Shown here piece after piece: positions 1 to 11,970 of a DNA stretch of 64,000 nt. Every line of letters starts with the position of its first letter. The stretch's first letter is position 1. The position numbers and the translations under genes are program-made. Source of the DNA: Lineus longissimus (lineage: Eukaryota; Nemertea; Pilidiophora; Heteronemertea; Lineidae); NCBI RefSeq assembly GCF_910592395.1, contig NC_088310.1, positions 8,437,501-8,501,500 of the forward strand, given 5' to 3'. Below the pieces are notes generated by a model. The model was not told where the DNA came from. It saw only the letters and a list, made by a program, of their open reading frames with translations, and did no database searches.

Positions 1-514
1 TCGTTTGGCCCCCTTTTATGGGGGGGGGGGGGGGTAGAGGGGGTCAATACACTATTCGGGGAGGGTGGGTACTAGAACACCACTTTTTGTCCCAAAATCT
101 GCAGGAAAACACATTCTCCGGCGACATCTGGGGGCAAAAGCACCCCTGCCCGCCCCTCACCCGCTAAAGCAACATGGCAGACAAGTGGGTCAGTATCCCA
201 GACCAGGTAGTTGATTTGTCACACCATAAATATATAGTCCAAACATCTTCGTCGTTTTCCAGTTTTCCAGTGTTTGCCAGTATTTTGTGATTTGTTTCGA
301 GGAAATTAGAATCATATGCTGGTCAGATGGCATCACCTTGTCCAATAAGATGCAAGGGATTTTATCTTTTTTATTGCTTTCTTCAATTTTATTTCGAGCA
401 CTGAAATCCACCGGCAAATCATATTCGTGGGATTATATCTGACACTTGACACCAAAAGGTGTAGGCTATCATTATAACTTCCTTATTACCCGCCGAGCAC
501 ACTGATTATAGGTG

Positions 515-648
515 GCGACTAGCTAGCGTTTTTGCGGGGGGGGGGGGGCAAAAGGAAAACTTTCGGCCAAAATCATGGTCGAAAACACTTTTTGATGACT
601 CTGGATGAGCATTTGCCCCCTGCCCCCCCCCCCCCGCAAGCTACGTCC
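515..648. repeat. G-run foldback (MITE-like) element
   Basis: A short element is bounded by imperfect inverted ends: agctagc followed by a 13-base G run on the left, and a C run followed by gcaagctacg on the right. Between them is a bridge containing caaaaggaaaac and a tttttgatgact stretch. A similar arrangement (gtagctag, G8, caaaatgatac, ttttttgatgac) recurs near 28.94 kb, so this is a dispersed family. No coding capacity is seen. Terminal homopolymers make the exact ends uncertain. Confidence 0.5.
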
Positions 649-3600
649 CTGCTGAATGATGATGTACACTTTGGCTCTCGACTCGAAGCAAGGAATGGTA
701 TATTGTAGTCCTATATGTGAAATTCGAACAGGTATCGATAACGGGACATACAAGAACCTTTGCCCTTTCCCGAAAGAAAATATCTTTGAAAATTTTCCAA
801 AGGAAGAAATCTCATTTGAGCATTTTATCAATGAGTTATAGCATGTATGTAGAACATTATTGTAAACATCTATTGTTCGACATGCGAAATAGTCTGACTC
901 AAATAATGATGTTTACAATGGTAAGTGAATAAATAAGGACACCGGGTGCATGCTTCGTGGTTGCATGTCTGGCGTGTCCTCGATTACAATATAGCCGAAT
1001 TAAAAATATGAAAGGATTGATAGGATGACTATATTTGTCTAACCCCGGCATCGTCTGCTCCATTGATAGAAGCAGGAGGGACGTCATGATTCATGTGTTT
1101 GATGACGCATCACCGAAGGTGCGCCCCATTCAACCAATCAATGGTACCGTCTACCGGCATCTGATGTTGCTATAGAGATGTAAACACACGTGCTCGGGTC
1201 TCATCGTCTGTTGTGTGTGTTATCATGTTTATTTTGTTATCCGATTCAGAAGCCTATAACGTCAACCAAGATGAAGTGTCACGGCCGGCCACGCGGGAGC
1301 GGCGACTACCAGTTTCCTCGGACCGACAATTAAATTGAAGGCCGATGACCAGATCTTGGCTGACCCTTGACTCTTTTATCGAAGGATGACGAACAAAAAA
1401 AACTGTTTTAAATATTTGACGCAAGTACCATCGGCAATGAAACTTGAAGAGAATTATCGCTTTTACGCTACCCGTATGATAAACCCGGTTTAGTTTTTTT
1501 CTGAGAGAAAAATCTCTCTTTCAAAGGAATTTATTTAGAACACCACGTTGGCTGCCGGCATCCTCGAGCACAAAGAAAGGAGTGGGCGTGAACAGGCCAC
1601 ATTTTCTTATTTCTATTTCTCCGACGGCTATTCTCAACAGCTGGCCGACAACCAAGATATGGTACATACGGTAGTATTTCATTTTATTATTTGAAATAAA
1701 GTATGCTGTAGTATTTCATTTGTCATTTAACATCTAACATCTTCTCAATGACCAGTTTTAGGTGGGTATGACTTGTGGGTGGATCGTCACAAATTAACAA
1801 GAAGGCACCCTGCCTGTATGTATGAACAAAATTCATACTTTTTCAGCGATTTTGATGTCACCATGCACGAGACAATCTGCTCGAAAATCGGTCGGTTACA
1901 CTCTTAGAAATAAAGGCTTTACAGCTTTGAAGAAAAAAAAGTTTTTCGGCAAACACAGATATGCGTCCCGTAGAGGTTTTTCTGCAAAGCCACCCGCCTA
2001 CCCATTTCTAAACTTATATTCGTCAAAGATTAGTATACATGTAATTACAACTATGGAACAAAACCAGTTTCAGCTAGTATAGTCCAAAATAAGAACGGGG
2101 GATTTAAAACGATCGCACCCATTTCTCTAGGGTATCATAGTTTAAAAGATAACCTTAACGGACTAATGCATTCAACGAAAAAAAGATTCTTCGAAAGGAG
2201 CTGGCTTCATCGATAATCCAAGTGATTGCCTTGGCATCTGCTCTGGTGTCTACACCATCTCAGAGATGCCCACTTATTGCCAGTTCGTTCAAAAGAAATT
2301 TATCATTGTAGTCACCTCTGCAGTAAATGGATCAAGTTCCCTACATCTGTATTGTATAGGCCTAAAGGCGCATGTTTTACTGAATCAGCCTGCAGGCAAA
2401 AAGTGGTAATCGCCGACCATGCATCAGGTGAATCTTAACGTTCATGTCTTACCTCCCCCGCATAGATAAGGTTTCTAGACCCTACCTTCAACCAACACGA
2501 GATCAATTTCATTAACAGACATGTGGTAGTGTACCCCCCCCCCCCCCCCCCCGAGGACAAGTGAGCCTCCGCACTGAGTATAAAGTGGGTCTGTTGCTAC
2601 AGGAAGCGTTAACCAATCCATGCATCGTCATTGCAACGCAAATTAATCTTAGTGAGGTCGGTTGCTGCCGTAGCATTCAGCTATACATCGTCACTGCGAA
2701 TCAATAATAAGCGAACAATTCTACTTTTTAATGTTTTCAATTTCGGCCCCCTGGTGGCCATGTCAAGAATCAAACCGGACAGAAATTTACTGTTGGAGGT
2801 GTCTTGACCAAAGGGGTTATTTGTACCAAGTTTCAAATTAAGCGGATAAGGAATGGGCCTCTGCTTTGTGCACTCTTCACTGACAAACGACACTGCGCTC
2901 TGGCTCACCGGCACGTGGAGTAAAGAGCGCCGAAAGATGCCAACTACATATTGCGACACCAAGCATGAACAGGAGATAATGAAAAGCATTCCCTTGATCC
3001 AAATCGCTTATTATTCATAAAAGTCAATTGAAAAGGACCTAAGTGAATGACGTGTCGTCGTCGCTTCTCTGACTTCACTGACTCATCTACGCATCAATTG
3101 GCCTCTAATTAGATGTAAAACCTTCTATCTTTTTGAAAAGACAGGCCATACCATAACAAAATTTAAAAAAGGGCGCTTATGACAAAATCCGTAGACAATT
3201 ACGAAACATCAGATATAAATACCATCAGTATTATAAGGTCTCATTTTTTAGTTATGATGTAAGCTTATAAAGGGGTTTCAGGTTCATTGACTAACAATAG
3301 TGACAGCTTTTAGATAATACGAACGATGAAAGATGATTGGATACTTTTACAATGAGACCTAACGCAGATTTCTCTTCAGTGGTAATATTTCATTGACGAG
3401 CGGCTCACGCACCTTTGACATTTTCGATGAAAAAAAAATCGGGGCGCCGAAAGGTCACTGATGAAAATGAGATCGCTTGCGTTCTAAATAAGGCCATGCT
3501 ACAACCTCAGAGTGATAGCTTGGATAAATAATCCCACGGTAGGATCATGAAAGTCCGTGACATACAAATTCCGGACGTATCATTGCAATCTCATTTCGTA

Positions 3601-4540
3601 GGAGGTTTTGACAACTGCTATGAAAACAATTGTATGATACTAGGATTGGATCAGAATCACACGCCAACGCAAGGGATTGCTACTCCCCATCGACCAATGT
3701 TCGAGCTGATACGACGTATGAAATCACTTTACATGTTGATTTGCTACGATAAAAGCTGGACGTCAATTGGGGACGTTTCCTTCTATATCACATTACGAGT
3801 CGCCAAGAACTAGATAGTCAATGACCCACTTTTTAGTTAACTAACTAACGTCACTTTGTCTGACATTCATCTTGAAATGCTTATGCCTAACATTAGTTGC
3901 ACCATGAGCGTAATAGTGTGTGCTGCCACTGAACCTCGAGTTGCCGATTACGATTCAAACAACATTGCTCTTTTGAACATTGAAAAAATTACCCAAAATG
4001 ATAAGCATTTCATGGAATCATTTGTAATTTGCTGAACGAAGAAGCGATGTTTGAGTAACAGACCGTACCTGTCTATGATCTGTGTCCACGCGGATATGAT
4101 GAAAAAACAGGCCTCAAGGGATATGAGCAATAGTTCAATGTCACGGATATGCTACACGGCGTCCCTGGGTTTCTTTATCAGTATCTATTATTTGCATATC
4201 AGTCTAAATGGGATTGTTTCATTGCAAAGACTTCGGGGTCAACAACCTTGTTTTCAAGTTAAGAACAATAGTTGATAATCAATAACAAATCATTACAAGC
4301 CTTGAAAGATGAGTGACTTATAACACATTTTTACAATATCAGCACATCGTCTTACGTTTAGCTCATCATAAGAAAAACCAGTTGCCTTAACCTGTAGTTT
4401 GGCATTTGAATTCCGCGCCTGACCTTTCAACTTGCTGCATAGAAGGCCACTAAAGCCCTACATCTTAACGATCAGCCTCAATTATGTTAGGTTGCTCTGA
4501 ACAACTTGTTTAGCCACACTTGATGGGTGCGTGTAAACGG
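649..4540. other. non-coding stretch, no gene recognised
   Basis: Only short ORFs without domain resemblance or convincing splice context are present. There is a C18 homopolymer near 2536-2552. The stretch near 2740-2900 (accaagtttcaaat, aatgggcctctg) reads like a decayed dispersed repeat. I see no RNA gene. Confidence 0.5.
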
Positions 4541-4542
4541 GT

Positions 4543-4800
4543 TAATTCAACGGCAACTGAGCTATAACTTCATTTAAAAACAAGCGTTGAGGCAAAAACT
4601 GATGGTTGGGCCAGAACTGGTTAAAGGCAACAACTCGGTTTCTTTCAAAAGATAAGCGTTTAGCAGCAATTGATGGTTGGACTGGTTAACGGCAACAACT
4701 CGGCTTCATTAAAAAAACATAAGTTCAAAGAGAATCAATGGTTTACGCCAAAACGGGCTAACGGTAACTTGCACTTTTCAAAAACAAGCGTGGGTTGACA
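4543..4800. repeat. degenerate tandem repeat, about 65-80 bp unit, about 4 copies
   Basis: Four decayed units each start near ggcaac(aactcgg), pass through a ttcatt/ttcaaaaa A-rich core and an aagcgt word, and end with (g)atggtt(g). Unit starts are near 4550, 4625, 4690 and 4762. Divergence between units is high, so the array is old. No protein is encoded. Confidence 0.55.
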
Positions 4801-5175
4801 GCAACGACCCACCCAAATATATTTTTCAGTTTCATATGATGCTACGCATGAAAGGTGTTAACGAAATACCGGTATAGCCTATAGATGACTTTAATTATCA
4901 TTTTACGATTTGCACCTTCTGATTGGGATTCATATTCAAGAACACGTATCAAATTCCTCCAAACTAAAACTTTGCCCACCCCGCCAACAACGATCGACAA
5001 TCCACATTAGTTCAACTAGGAATTGGGTCAAAATGAGATATATACAAATAATGATATTTCTGGGCCATTTGCAAACAAAACTTTAAAACACAACTAAAGC
5101 CCAAACTGATAAAGAAGGCTTAAACGATGCCAGTGTGTAAGTATATTTGTCTTCTCTGAGAACTAGTCCAGTAAT

Positions 5176-5235
5176 AGTTGAGTAATAACTAGTTGAGTAA
5201 TAACTAGTTGAGTAATAACTAGTTGAGTAATAACA
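5176..5235. repeat. 15-bp tandem repeat, 4 copies
   Basis: The 15-mer agttgagtaataact is repeated four times head to tail; the last copy differs at its final base. It is a simple minisatellite seed with no other function visible. Confidence 0.9.
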
Positions 5236-5360
5236 AAGACCTCATATTCTTATCGTAAAATAATGCTGTTGGTCCCAATTGTACAATTTGGTCTCATATC
5301 CAAGTTTCAAAATCATTTATGAATAAAAGTCCAGGCAGAATAAATTCGGTCACTTACCTT

Positions 5361-5600
5361 AAGATTTTTGAGATTCATACCCTCAGCTTAGCGGGGTTCA
5401 AGGAATTAGAGATAAAATACACCTATCACTTTGTCCAAGTAAAGTTATCACACCAATCGAAAGACTTTGGTAATAGCACAACCGGGGAAATTGCCGATCT
5501 GTCGGCTTGCTATCCTGCGCATGCACTCATTGCGATGCGACCGGGCACCCATTTATATACTCCGCCACGCGCGTATCCAATCACGGCTGGCAAGGCCCCC
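5361..5600 (-). promoter_or_regulatory. candidate TATA promoter plus 5' exon with strong splice donor
   Basis: On the minus strand, an inverted CCAAT box (attgg, about 5577-5581) is followed about 20 bp later by a TATA box (gtatataaat, about 5551-5560). This predicts a transcription start near 5525. About 160 nt downstream the strand reads atgaatctcaaaaatcttaag directly before gtaagt, a consensus 5' splice site at 5360-5361. That could be a short coding or leader exon ending in phase 0. No downstream exon could be recognised between 5360 and 1, so the gene itself is unproven. Confidence 0.3.
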
Positions 5601-5792
5601 TCCAACTACTCAGTATTCTACGTTAATCATCAATCATTAAACAGGTTTTACATAAGGATTTCTAGGATTTTCGACATCAAATTACCTTTTCTGTGTCATA
5701 CAGGGATATTTTCGGCAACTGGATGTTTACATGACATACATTTTCTTTGTAGGCAACTGTTTACTATCAAAAGAAAGAAAACATTCCGGTGA

Positions 5793-7085
5793 ATTTGTGT
5801 CGCACGCGATGGTGTTAGTGGAAAAGTGGTTTTTGCGATTCCAATAGGGCTTCATACGTTCTAACTAATATTACCTTTCTTTAAATGTTATCAAAATAAT
5901 CTTTTATTTTGTATTGTGCAAATGAATATACCATGATGAAATACTTGGTAGTAGAATTACATACAGTCAGAAGGCTTTAAAACAAAGGTTTTTTTAGCTT
6001 TTGCAGCGAAACTGAAAAACCATCTCTGGTAGTTTTTCAGTTTACGGAACGATTAAGACATCTTTCTAAATCCGAACTCTTCTTGAATGGTACTTCCATT
6101 TAATACTCTCAGGGTGTAAATTAGCGCTGCCTTATAAATCTCACTTGGGTTAAATATGGTAATCCGGTACGAGAGTCAGGTAACCCTACCCCGTAAGCGC
6201 CGGGTGCATGTTTCAGATGATGACTGTTGGTCTTATCGAGCGTCTGAAGTTAATTAAATTAATAAAAAGTCACACGTTTAGGGCAACAGGTTTGCTAGAT
6301 TTAGCGCCGCGTCTTGAAAATGCACTAGACTTGAATGCCAATGATAAGGCGTATTGACGTGACAAATGTCATGATCTCTTAGTGTAGTTGAAGCGTTATT
6401 TTGCCCCTAACATCTCGCAGTTGAAAAATGTAAAGCCTAGCGCCCAATACACGGTCTATTGTCTTCAAACAAAGCCCGCTCGCACCCAGGCCTCAAGTCC
6501 CATTGTACCACTTTGATAACATCGACCACCACGAATCAACAGTAAAATACACTCCGCAGGCAGTGGACAGCCCTAGATCGACATGAAGGAGAGACGATCA
6601 GGATCACAAATGGACTGCGTGGGAGTCTACGGTGAAAGGACTTCTAAACTTACTTTTTTAGTGTCGATGACTGAACAAACAACATCCGACTACCACCGGG
6701 CCAAGAACAACAATCTCTTAAGGCTAAATTACCAATATATATGGTGTGAACAGTGTCATATTATTCTTGCCCCCAATTTTGCCAATTTATCAATGAATTT
6801 GAGGTCAATTCTGCCGCGAGTGGTTGGATCACTCTAGGCTATTATCAGCCGGTTTTGGCCCAATTCTCTATATTTGGTCATTCTACAATCAACTATATCG
6901 GAATTTTACGATGACAATGTAAATTAGGCTGCGGCGCTATAAAACAGGTGCTGAAGCTCACACGCCTAGAAATCGGTCACAGCCACTCAAATTGTATTGT
7001 ACCACATAGATTACCTACCTCTCCAAATATGGTATGTTGCATTCAGGTAGTCAGACTCATCAGTGACGTACGATTAACGCGAATC
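5793..7085. other. non-coding stretch
   Basis: I see no gene, RNA or clear repeat structure here. The only ORF of note (6583-6837, plus, 84 codons) has no recognisable features. A diverged direct duplication of about 90 bp (catcatcgagaaaatatgtt-like) links 7088-7230 with 7262-7360. Confidence 0.45.
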
Positions 7086-7451
7086 TATTGATGCAATTCC
7101 AAGTACCAGAGCACATGAAATTTTTCGCTATTTTTAAGCCCCATCATCGAGAAAATATGTTCTATATGTTTCACTCGTTTTTAAATGGCGGTCATTATTC
7201 TGTCGACCGATATTCCAACAATAAAGGCTCTCTGTCATAGTGATGTATACAACATACGAATATATTGATGCCATTCCAAGTACCCATGAGCACACCTGAA
7301 ATGTTTGTCCATCATCAAGAGAATACGTTAGCGACGGACATTGTTCCGTCGACCGAGACGGGTGATAGTGACGAGCTATGGCAGTTCTTAGAAAATCAAG
7401 GTGCTCATTGCACTCTCCGAAGAGGAAAAGTGCTCGTGGGAACCCTTAGGT

Positions 7452-7765
7452 GCATGTATGCGATTGCTGGTCAGCTATGACATGAATTTGATACAGCTAC
7501 ATGTATGCGACTGCTGGTCAGCTATGACAAGAATTTGATACAGCTACGTGTATATATGCGACTGCTGTTCAGCTATGACATGAATCTGATACAGCTACGT
7601 GTATATATGCAACTGTAGGTCAGCTATGACATGAATCTGATACAGCTACATGTATATATGCGATTGCTGTTACATGAATTTGAACCAGCTACATGTAAGC
7701 GATTGCTGGTCACCTATGACATGAATTTGATTCAGCTACATGTATGCGATGATTTTGGTCATATT
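7452..7765. repeat. tandem repeat, about 50 bp unit, about 6 copies
   Basis: Six units share the core gctggtcagctatgacatga, then attTGatacagctac(a/g)tgtat. Spacing varies from 47 to 55 bp because of small indels (tatata insertions, and loss of the gtcagctatg part in unit 5). This is a non-coding minisatellite. Confidence 0.85.
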
Positions 7766-8350
7766 CGACAAACATTTTAGGGTTATTGGCTACGTGAGGC
7801 CAATAATGACAATTCATGGAAAAAAATGTCCTTCATATAAAAAACAATCCTAGTCCTGTACACCTAATATAGGTTGGACTAGTGTTTACGGAATAAGATT
7901 TCTCACAATTTCCCGCAGACTGGCTTTTTGATGAAGAGTGATACATGTACATTGTAAACAAGGGTCAAAGGACTGCTAAAATCTTATCTTTTTCTATTGC
8001 CATTATAGTAAGTATTCTTATAGAGAATAACCCAGCAATGGTATCTCCGTTAACATTCAGTCGGTTACTGACACACACCGTTTTCAAAAAAGCTTGTTGG
8101 TTAAAAGAAGGTTCGGAGTTTGATATGGTCAAAAGTGCATAACTGTGACTCATCAACATCCGCAATTTTTTGAGGAGAGACACTTTCACTCATTAATACT
8201 CTTCAAAAACAGGAGATTTGTTTACTCGTCTCGTGGTTTTAGTTGGTACTTTGCGTGAATCAGAAGGCAAAAAACGCAGCATCTCACTAATTATCTGATG
8301 GACCGGACACACAGACTTGGAGACAGTACGCTGATACTTTTTTTCCGGCG

Positions 8351-8566
8351 GGCCATGGCGATTTAGCGGAATCTGCGGAACCCGGTCGGAAACCGCCTAA
8401 AAACAGCATGAGAATTTCCTCGATATCAAATACATAATAAATATTTGTAATATATTAAGACGGATAGTCAATATTCTCATTCTGTTTTAAGGCCGTTTCT
8501 CCCTACATACATGTATATACTGCAGATTCCGGCTGTTCCCGCAGATTCCGCTAAATCGCCATGGCC
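8351..8566. mobile_element. palindromic MITE-like foldback element
   Basis: The outer arms are a near-perfect inverted repeat: ggccatggcgatttagcgga continuing to atctgcgg on the left, and its reverse complement ending at 8566. Inside, a second pair of arms matches (gaaac(c/g)gcct(a/t)aaaacag(c/a)atgagaat at about 8389-8417, and inverted at about 8474-8502). That leaves a central A/T-rich loop of about 55 bp. The whole element could fold into one long hairpin. No ORF is present. Target-site duplication is not evident. Confidence 0.75.
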
Positions 8567-8569
8567 ACG

Positions 8570-10690
8570 CTGTTTTTTCCCGTGTACTCGATGACATTCG
8601 GCGTAGGATTGGTACATAAAAGGCATGTAACGATAAGGATTAGGCTTACTGTGAGTGCGACGAATGACTGAGTTGCGAAGTCGCCCCTGACGCGTCTAAA
8701 GTTAGATTTTCGTCTATCTTGGCGTCTTCGCTTTTTCCACAGCCGACTATCGTTGCAGGGGTGGGCCGGGTGCGTTGGTAGCGCTTTTTCTCAGTGAATG
8801 GTGGCCCGATTCAGGATCACCTGTTTTAGCTTGTGTACATGACAGAGAAAATGCCGCCATCGCGGTTCCTGGCAACAATAAATAATTTTTGCGATGAATG
8901 AGCAATATATACCAATTATGACAGATATCATATTCGATGTCAAAATATGATTGATGACAGTGGTCACTTATTGACAGTGACAACCTTGCACCTCTTTGAC
9001 CGTGGGACTTTCAAAAGAATATTTGAAAGTAAATTCTAAGATAATCGCCAGTTATTTGGTTTGGTCAAGCCTGTTTGCATGTGTGCCCAGCGCTTCCGGT
9101 GAGCCCGTTTAATGCCATACAAATGCAAACAGCCTTCTTGGTCACGCCCTGTTGGTGCAGCGGGCGGTGTTATCGTGTACGCCCAATCTCGGTCAGGAGA
9201 CCAAGTTGAAGTTGGAGACCTAATTTCGCGGTTGGAACTCTGGCCAACTTCACACATACTCCACTCACGGTTTGACAGAGGTACTTAGATATTGCAAGTA
9301 ATAAAAATGGCCATTCAAAGCCTTACACGTTTGTTGTTTCATAAATTACAATTTACAGTACGTCCCGAGATCAAGCCGAATAGTTTAATGGCATTTAAAA
9401 AACCCAAACATCCATGTGGCAGTTTATGCGTTTTCGCCTTTTACTCCTAGCAGATATTTTCTAAAATCCTGGATTTTCAGATTTTTTAGACTCATTTTAC
9501 TCGAAATCTAGATGACCTGCTGTATTTTGCTTCCCGTTCCAAAATAGCCAAAACCATGCAGACATATCGAAGGTTCAGACCTCAATTTAGACCCAGTTCG
9601 AGAAGCGCGACTGCGTAGAAAAGGCGAATGGTGTTACATCAGATCATCGTTCGGACTACACGTACATGAATTCAGCAGGGCAGACAGTGTTCGTCAACAT
9701 GACCTTTAAAATCTCTCGAAAAATGCGCAAGATCGTCCCGCCCGAAATTCCTGTCCCACCTCCACCCGAGGTATGTGCCAGGCTTTCTTAAGAAGGCGAT
9801 ATGAAAATGAAAAATATGTCTTTATTTCCAAGAAAATGTTTGTCTTACTCAAACAGTGAAAGGAAAAAAATTCCAGAAAAATAGAAAAATTATTGGCATG
9901 ATTTGGGCAATCAGAATACAGCAGACGACGCCCCGCCTTTGAAGAACATTGACATGTCACAATAGAAGGTCGCTCTCTTTCTCCCACGACCCATCCGTGG
10001 CTGTTATACATGTATATGGGCCAAAGTGATGAATGTTGCATTGAACGTGAGGCATCGTTGATGACGACATGCCTACCACGTCATCAAGAGTTCAACGCAT
10101 CGAAATCATTGTCGTCTTCAAACGCACACGCTGAAAGGCAGGTACTCTGAATGGACTTACCGCAGAGGAGATATTTTTTTGGTCGCACCAGCAGCGATTA
10201 TAATTTCACATACATGTAGCAGCGAATCGCGTTTACGCGGCGGCATAGCGAACTAACGCGTGGTTCCGACACTCCTAAACCAGCGTTTGAGTGATTCCCA
10301 GCTATGATTCCCAGTCGCGTCTAAACACTGGGTGCATGTGCCCCCGCCCCATGCACCGAAACAACAGAGGAGGTCGGTTTCTTCAGGGGATTCTAATGGC
10401 AGCAGCTAGGTAGGCAAGATAAAGTTTGAAGAAGTCGCCAATAGGGCAACTATTATTGTCCGCCCACAATGCGCCGAGTAAATGACCACTGCTCCATGAA
10501 CAAGTGAAATTCCCTCCCGAAGCCTGCGTCTCAAGAAGAAAAAAAACTTGTTTATCACCAGCTCAGTCGCAGCCGGCTGGGGAGAAGCAGAGGAACGAAC
10601 ACCTCGCCATATATAATAGCGCTTAATTAAACCCCAGGCTGTTGTTAACGTCAACAAGTAGTTATAGACCGCCTTGAAATACCCCAAGCA
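8570..10690. other. non-coding stretch
   Basis: Short ORFs occur on both strands but none has domain resemblance, compositional contrast or paired splice sites. I see no RNA gene or tandem array. Confidence 0.4.
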
Positions 10691-10695
10691 AATTG

Positions 10696-10920
10696 TCCTT
10701 TCCCCATCTATCTACTAGTATTTATTCCTTGACAAATTTCGCACTCAGCTTTTTGTTTATCCCATGAAAAGACCATGAGTGTTAATCAAGATACACTGCA
10801 TCAAACACGGTCTTCTCCCCATCTTTATATTAGTATTTATTCCTTGACAAATTTCGCACCCAACCTTTTGTTTATCCCACGAAAGACCATGAGCGTTAAT
10901 CAAGATGTACTGCATCGAAC
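10696..10920. repeat. tandem duplication, about 112 bp x 2
   Basis: Two adjacent copies each run from cttctccccatct or ctttccccatct, through tagtatttattccttgacaa and atttcgcac, to gaccatgag(t/c)gttaatcaag and ctgcatc(a/g)aac. They differ by scattered substitutions and a one-base indel (aaaagacc against aaagacc). This is a recent local duplication with no coding role visible. Confidence 0.85.
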
Positions 10921-11749
10921 AATCTGATTCAGACAGTCAACCACTATCATGTCTGGCGTAATAAATTCTGTATTTGCAGCGCTGGTTGGATTACTTGGGC
11001 TGCTAAAGGATGGACCATAAGACTATTTTCGCGAAGTCTGTAGGCTAATGTTCCAAGTAAAAAGGCTGTAGACACGTCACCATCCCTTGATATATTCAGA
11101 TGCGGGCGATCATAAATAATGTAATAAATGTTTAAAAAACTGGCTTTATTTTAAAAAGTTTCTGAAGAATATCCTCGGTTGACATGCCAATAGGCAAACG
11201 GGGCAAAAAGGGGCTAGGTGTTTTCGAACAGGCCATAGTCTAGTAGCATGCAATTAGCAATCATAGTGCCAGCTCTTGAGGATAAGGCTTAAAAATAGCG
11301 ATTTCTAGCTGGGAGCCAGAACGCAGTCGTCCTTGGTGGATTTAACCCCATTTTTTGTGGATGGAAATGTCATTCACGGTTGCTGAGAAACTGATAAAAA
11401 AAGCCAAACAAAACACTCTTTCAGTCGTCCCTAATAGCTAAATGGAAGACCCCCTTCAGAGAGTACCACGCATACAAAGAAAGTGACTATTGATTGAGTG
11501 CACGTGCATGTGCACGCCACCGTATCAATAGGTTTTTTCTTCATCGGTGCACCAAATTTTAATACACCTCCGACCTTTTGAAAAAGCAATTCCTGGAATC
11601 TTCGAAATGTTTAATCCATGCCGGCGGCCCAATTGACCCATTATGGGAGTTTGCACTGGGACAGACGGTTGTACGTACTTTACGAACCTCCCACAGCAAA
11701 GAGCTTTCCGAGCACACTGCAACAATCCATGTCGTACAAATGTTAAATG

Positions 11750-11970
11750 TTAAAGGCCTACGCCGTTAGTTAAAAGTTTGAAATTTGTCATTGAATTGGA
11801 AAATTTTTAATGCGTAAAGACGTACGTATTCCAAGTATAAATTTCACAGTACTATAGGTAATAAGTTTCAGCAAATTCGTATGCATAATTACTGCACTAC
11901 GGCATTGTTTACAACTACATTTCTATTTTCCTGGATCACGGGCAGTAATTCGAACGGTGTGCCCCTTTAA
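11750..11970. mobile_element. MITE, TTAAAGG/GCCGTTCG family, copy 1
   Basis: Terminal inverted repeats read ttaaaggcctacgccgtta on the left and, inverted, ttaaaggggcacaccgttcg on the right. The 220-bp body contains aattggaaaatttt, tactgcactacggc and ctattttcctgga, which are shared with the copies near 15.2, 15.8 and 19.4 kb. It is non-autonomous, with no ORF. Confidence 0.65.

Noticed and set aside
5319-5792. 157-codon plus-strand ORF
   Set aside because: It runs antisense through the CCAAT/TATA and donor signals, shows no domain-like pattern and has no upstream regulatory context.
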